From: Lysobacter sp.
GTDB lineage: Bacteria; Pseudomonadota; Gammaproteobacteria; Xanthomonadales; Xanthomonadaceae
Length of the DNA stretch: 64,000 nucleotides
Reading direction: 5' to 3'
NCBI GenBank assembly: GCA_030151365.1
Contig: JASLDW010000099.1
Location: 1-64,000 of the forward strand
The notes below the pieces were generated by a model. The model did not search any database. It was not told the DNA's origin and saw only the letters and a list, made by a program, of their open reading frames with translations. The position numbers were made by a program, and so were the translations under genes. Every line of letters begins with the position of its first letter. Position 1 is the first letter of the stretch. Shown here piece after piece: positions 62,776 through 64,000 of the stretch.

Positions 62776-63858
62776 TCAGGCGCCGGGCAGCTCGATCACG
62801 AAGCGCGCGCCGCCGCCTTCGCGGGTCTCGTAGAACAACTGGCCGCCGGCGCGCATCACAATGTGCCGGGCCAGCGACAGGCCCAAGCCGCTTGAAAGCC
62901 CGGCCAGCGGATCGGCATCGGTCAGGCGCACGAATGGCTTGAACAATTTGCGTTGCTGGTCGGCGCTGATGCCGGGACCGCGATCCTCGGCGATCAGGCG
63001 CCAGAATCCCGGCGCACCCGCCTGCGCGGCAAGATGCAGTTCGCCGCCCATGTCGGCGTATTTCAACGCGTTGGTGACGAGGTTCTCCGCGACCTGGCGC
63101 AACACCAGCGGCTCGATCCGCACCTGCGGATCGCCGGCGACGCGACTGATGCGCAGCACCAGCCCCTTGCCCTCGCATTGCAGTTCGTAGCGATCGTGCA
63201 GCCAGTCGAGCGTGGCATCGAGGCCGGCGACCGAATCGACGGCCGCACCCTCTTCGCCCGGCGCCTGCGATTCCAGGTAGCGACGGATGTAGCCGAGCGC
63301 GTCGCCCGCACTCTCGTGGATCATCTGCAGATATCGCGGCACCCGTTCCGGCTTGACGCCGTCGTTCACCAGGATGTCGCTGGCGAATGCGATGCTGGTC
63401 AGCGGGTTCTTGAGATCGTGCGCGACCAGGTTGACCAGGTCCTGGCGTTCGTTGGCGACGCGCTCGAGGCGATCGCGCGTCAGCTTCAGGCCGATGTGCA
63501 CGTCGACGCGGGCGAGCAATTCCTCGGCGATGAAGGGCTTGGTGACGTAATCGACGGCGCCGGCTTCGAAGGCCTGCACCAGCAGGTCGCGGTCCTGCAC
63601 TGAGGTCAGGCAGATCACCGGCACCCGCTTCAGGGCCGCATCGCCGCGGATCGTCTTGAGCAGGGTGAAGCCATCCATCCCCGGCATCATCATGTCGAGC
63701 AGGATCAAGTCGGGGGTGAATTCGCGACAGGCGTCCAGCGCCGCCTCGCCGCCACCGGCGCCGGTCACCCGGTAGCCATGGCGTTCCAGCAGCGACGATA
63801 CGACGCGCAGATTGATCGCCTGATCGTCCACCACCAGGATGCGACCGGCATGGGTCAC
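62776..63858 (-). CDS. Receiver-histidine kinase hybrid without membrane segments
   Basis: About 360-residue cytoplasmic protein with a receiver domain first (phosphoacceptor near residue 55 in LILLDMMMPGMDG, Lys in DYVTKPF), then a HisKA domain with VAHDLKNPLTS and an HATPase domain (QVAENLVTNALKYAD, EDRGPGIS, GLSSGLGLSLARHI). Such REC-HisKA-HATPase proteins receive phosphate or signals from another kinase and act as relay nodes. The GTG start at VTHAGRI follows GGGGGGAAGGG; a TTG three codons upstream is the alternative. It lies 33 bases after the pseudouridine synthase gene. Confidence 0.88.
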   Translation of the reverse strand: MTHAGRILVVDDQAINLRVVSSLLERHGYRVTGAGGGEAALDACREFTPDLILLDMMMPGMDGFTLLKTIRGDAALKRVPVICLTSVQDRDLLVQAFEAGAVDYVTKPFIAEELLARVDVHIGLKLTRDRLERVANERQDLVNLVAHDLKNPLTSIAFASDILVNDGVKPERVPRYLQMIHESAGDALGYIRRYLESQAPGEEGAAVDSVAGLDATLDWLHDRYELQCEGKGLVLRISRVAGDPQVRIEPLVLRQVAENLVTNALKYADMGGELHLAAQAGAPGFWRLIAEDRGPGISADQQRKLFKPFVRLTDADPLAGLSSGLGLSLARHIVMRAGGQLFYETREGGGARFVIELPGA

Positions 63859-63891
63859 GACTGACAAACCCTTCCCCCCGGATTGCTCACG

Positions 63892-64000
63892 TCATGTGAA
63901 TCTCGATGCATCAGTGTATCGCCATTCCCCCGGCTGCAATCCGTCCAGCCGCCAGCGACCGATGGCGTGGCGCACCAGGCGCAAGGTCGGCAAACCCACG
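63892..64000 (-). CDS. rluE: C-terminal end of an RsuA/RluE-family pseudouridine synthase
   Basis: Only the last 36 codons are in the window. VGLPTLRLVRHAIGRWRLDGLQPGEWR matches the C-terminal end of the RsuA/RluB/RluE group, enzymes that isomerise uridines in rRNA. The phrase IGRWRLDGLQPGEW is closest to RluE as remembered from the family. The catalytic part lies beyond the edge, so the exact member is not proven. It is cotranscribed in direction with the downstream kinase. Confidence 0.65.
   Translation of the reverse strand, partial: VGLPTLRLVRHAIGRWRLDGLQPGEWRYTDASRFT

Noticed and set aside
1..64000. tRNA, rRNA, riboswitch, attachment site or insertion sequence
   Set aside because: No cloverleaf ending in CCA, no rRNA-like stretch, no transposase or integrase motif and no terminal repeats were recognised by eye; small RNAs without strong hairpins could be missed.

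Overview
The window is a dense, visibly GC-rich stretch of bacterial chromosome that reads as Lysobacteraceae/Xanthomonadaceae (Gammaproteobacteria; a Lysobacter-, Luteimonas- or Thermomonas-like genus). The assignment is inferred from gene content and order: a 562-residue arginyl-tRNA synthetase with a GTG start, a phosphomannomutase carrying a long membrane-anchored N-terminal extension in a coaC-coaB-dut-algC cluster, tyrS/mepM/anmK, gpmI-envC-ctp, glyQ/glyS and speA/speE. No rRNA, tRNA, CRISPR array, phage module or insertion sequence was seen, and no stretch above 300 bases lacks a gene.

Layout. 1-1.5 kb: end of a cytochrome c oxidase operon (coxB, partial ctaD). 1.6-6.3 kb: putA converging on a FadL-type porin with a shared terminator between them. 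6.4-11.4 kb: rhomboid protease, then ctp, envC and gpmI on the minus strand. 11.4-14.5 kb: a repetitive exported protein, a MAPEG protein, a stand-alone GyrB-type TOPRIM protein and tyrS. 14.6-18.3 kb: mepM, anmK and an acyltransferase. 18.3-21.9 kb: AmpG-like permease, xthA, pyrE and a DUF4124 protein. 21.9-26.7 kb: algC-type mutase, dut, coaB and coaC as separate overlapping genes, and divergent radC. 26.7-31.7 kb: argS, an FtsN-like SPOR protein, and small metabolic and membrane genes. 31.7-33.9 kb: a large DUF11 surface protein. 34.0-38.5 kb: a tightly coupled five-gene operon (secreted NTF2-like protein, LytS-type kinase, LytTR regulator, anchored alpha/beta hydrolase, acyltransferase). 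38.6-43.0 kb: polyamine genes speA and speE around a metallo-beta-lactamase-fold hydrolase, then a PII protein. 43.1-46.7 kb: ubiK-like, comM and a cation/proton antiporter. 46.8-49.3 kb: a delta-60-repeat lipoprotein. 49.4-54.7 kb: membrane protein, glutamine amidotransferase, and glyQ-GST-glyS. 54.8-59.0 kb: an RND efflux pair. 59.1-64 kb: tatD, hrpB, a small membrane protein, a receiver-histidine kinase and the tail of a pseudouridine synthase.

Common threads are central metabolism and translation (argS, tyrS, glyQS, pyrE, coaB/coaC, dut, gpmI) and peptidoglycan handling (MepM-like endopeptidase, EnvC-like activator, AnmK, AmpG-like permease and SPOR protein fit cell separation and muropeptide recycling). 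The least explained elements are the five-gene signalling operon, the stand-alone TOPRIM protein, the TVNG-repeat protein, the split CoaBC, and an inverted repeat between the MBL hydrolase and speE. All functions are read from motifs and neighbourhood; no database search was run.
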